Assembly (NCBI GenBank): GCA_938028645.1
Contig: CALIMD010000200.1
Coordinates: 1-5,364 of the forward strand
Source: an uncultured Alphaproteobacteria bacterium
GTDB lineage: Bacteria > Pseudomonadota > Alphaproteobacteria > Thalassobaculales > Thalassobaculaceae
Reading direction: 5' to 3'
DNA length: 5,364 nt
In this document: piece after piece, positions 5,235 through 5,364 of the stretch
Position numbering within the stretch: position 1 is the stretch's first letter
Layout: every line of letters begins with the position of its first letter
The notes under the pieces: model-generated
What the model saw: the letters and a program-made list of their open reading frames with translations, nothing else
Told to the model about the DNA's origin: nothing
Database searches by the model: none
Program-made: the position numbers and the translations under genes

Positions 5235-5364
5235 TAGACAAAGAAAATTTCGTATTTATTTAGGATAAACTTTTTATTACCCCAAATTCGACTTACATCA
5301 ATGCGGAGTATTGGAAGTTACTCGTTTTGACAATCACTACAATTATCGCCTAGTACATTATAGG
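5235..5364. other. Right-edge region, no confident gene
   Basis: No complete gene is seen. The plus strand has a perfect -35-like TTGACA (5327-5332), but no good -10 lies 16-18 bp on (TAGTAC at 5351-5356 matches only 3/6). A plus-strand frame is open from 5269 to the edge, with TTG at 5311 the only usable start and GGAG (5305-5308) too close to it. On the minus strand a frame from the edge ends at TAA (5318-5320), with a C-terminus CSDCQNE. Either could be a truncated gene end; neither is supported enough to call. No intrinsic terminator is visible after the membrane-protein gene. Confidence 0.3.

Overview
The window looks like a piece of an AT-rich alphaproteobacterial chromosome. Three things point there. 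A minus-strand cluster has the order TPR/YfgM-like protein, BamB, Der. A divergent gene encodes a DUF2794 protein, a family I know essentially only from Alphaproteobacteria. The GTPase Der carries NKCE in its first G4 box, a variant I associate with that class. Sampled blocks of der are about 45% GC, the DUF2794 gene is about 32%, and the core of the intergenic region is about 23%. I cannot name a genus; a marine or free-living Rhodospirillales-like lineage is only a guess.

Layout. Positions 1-94 lie downstream of der and hold no confident gene. Positions 95-3518, minus strand, form a compact housekeeping cluster with gaps of 19 and 24 nt, almost certainly one operon: a GTG-started, membrane-anchored TPR protein, then the outer-membrane assembly lipoprotein BamB, then the ribosome-assembly GTPase Der. 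Its first two products act in the cell envelope (periplasmic chaperone-like anchor; BAM complex scaffold) and the third acts on the 50S ribosomal subunit.

Positions 3519-3834 are a 316-bp divergent intergenic region, very AT-rich and full of dyad symmetry: a TTAA-N7-TTAA match to the CtrA box, an inverted repeat (CAAACCG...CGGTTTG) around a candidate minus-strand promoter, and two adjacent perfect palindromes nearer the plus-strand genes.

Positions 3835-5234, plus strand, hold a DUF2794 protein (3835-4176), then an 89-bp gap with an 8-bp-stem hairpin, then a stand-alone PilZ protein with intact c-di-GMP binding motifs (4266-4634). Six bases later comes an unrecognised protein with a charged helical N-terminal half and a two-helix membrane hairpin (4641-5234). 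PilZ and the membrane protein are probably co-translated, so a c-di-GMP-responsive pair acting at the inner membrane is the most interesting hypothesis here. The last 130 bp hold no confident gene, only a perfect TTGACA without a matching -10 and a short open frame running off the edge. I see no mobile element, CRISPR array, tRNA or rRNA.
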